Source: Frankiaceae bacterium
Lineage (GTDB): Bacteria; Actinomycetota; Actinomycetes; Frankiales; Frankiaceae
NCBI GenBank assembly: GCA_030840885.1
Contig: JAVEDQ010000363.1
Span: forward strand, 1 to 5,893
DNA: 5,893 nt
Direction of reading: 5' to 3'
The notes beneath the pieces were generated by a model. It worked only from the letters and a program-made list of their open reading frames with translations, was not told the DNA's origin and did not search any database. Positions 5,881 through 5,893 of the stretch are shown here, one piece after another. The translations under genes and the position numbers were made by a program. How positions within the stretch are numbered: position 1 is the first letter of the stretch; each line of letters opens with the position of its first letter.

Positions 5881-5893
5881 CGATCGTCGGTCG

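Noticed and set aside
1..5893. CRISPR arrays, insertion sequences or attachment sites
   Set aside because: No regularly spaced repeats, transposase or integrase motifs, or terminal inverted repeats with target duplications were found.

Overview
The window is very GC-rich throughout, and third codon positions are almost all G or C. SD-led starts and strong hairpins lacking U-tracts fit this, pointing to a high-GC actinomycete, possibly of the Pseudonocardia/Streptomyces type. The genus is an inference from composition and gene families; no marker in the window fixes it. All genes are on the plus strand.

Layout. Positions 1-353 hold the C-terminal end of an AlkA-type DNA-3-methyladenine glycosylase. 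Its stop overlaps, as ATGA, the start of a complete type I methionine aminopeptidase (350-1126), so the two are probably translationally coupled. A gap of 595 bases follows (1127-1721) with no convincing gene; it holds a 12-bp perfect palindrome and two hairpins. Next is a 1034-residue membrane-bound patatin-like lipid hydrolase (1722-4826). Its Ser nucleophile and catalytic Asp are separated by a block of about six transmembrane segments, and four more precede the hydrolase domain. A 72-base spacer that can fold almost entirely into a two-tier stem-loop leads to an acetate uptake transporter of the GPR1/FUN34/YaaH (SatP) family (4899-5681). A 15-bp perfect terminator hairpin follows it. The right end carries a small, apparently frameshifted reading frame (5753-5880) in which a tandem GACCG duplication explains the frame change.

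How the genes relate. The glycosylase and aminopeptidase form one unit by overlap, although alkylation repair and N-terminal methionine removal have no obvious biochemical link. The patatin-like enzyme and the acetate transporter are consecutive and could share a transcript; a lipid or acyl-turnover link is possible but rests only on adjacency. No complete multi-gene system of a known defence, secretion or biosynthetic type is visible. The most unusual object is the patatin-like protein, whose active site appears split across a ten-helix membrane scaffold with both halves predicted to face the cytosol.
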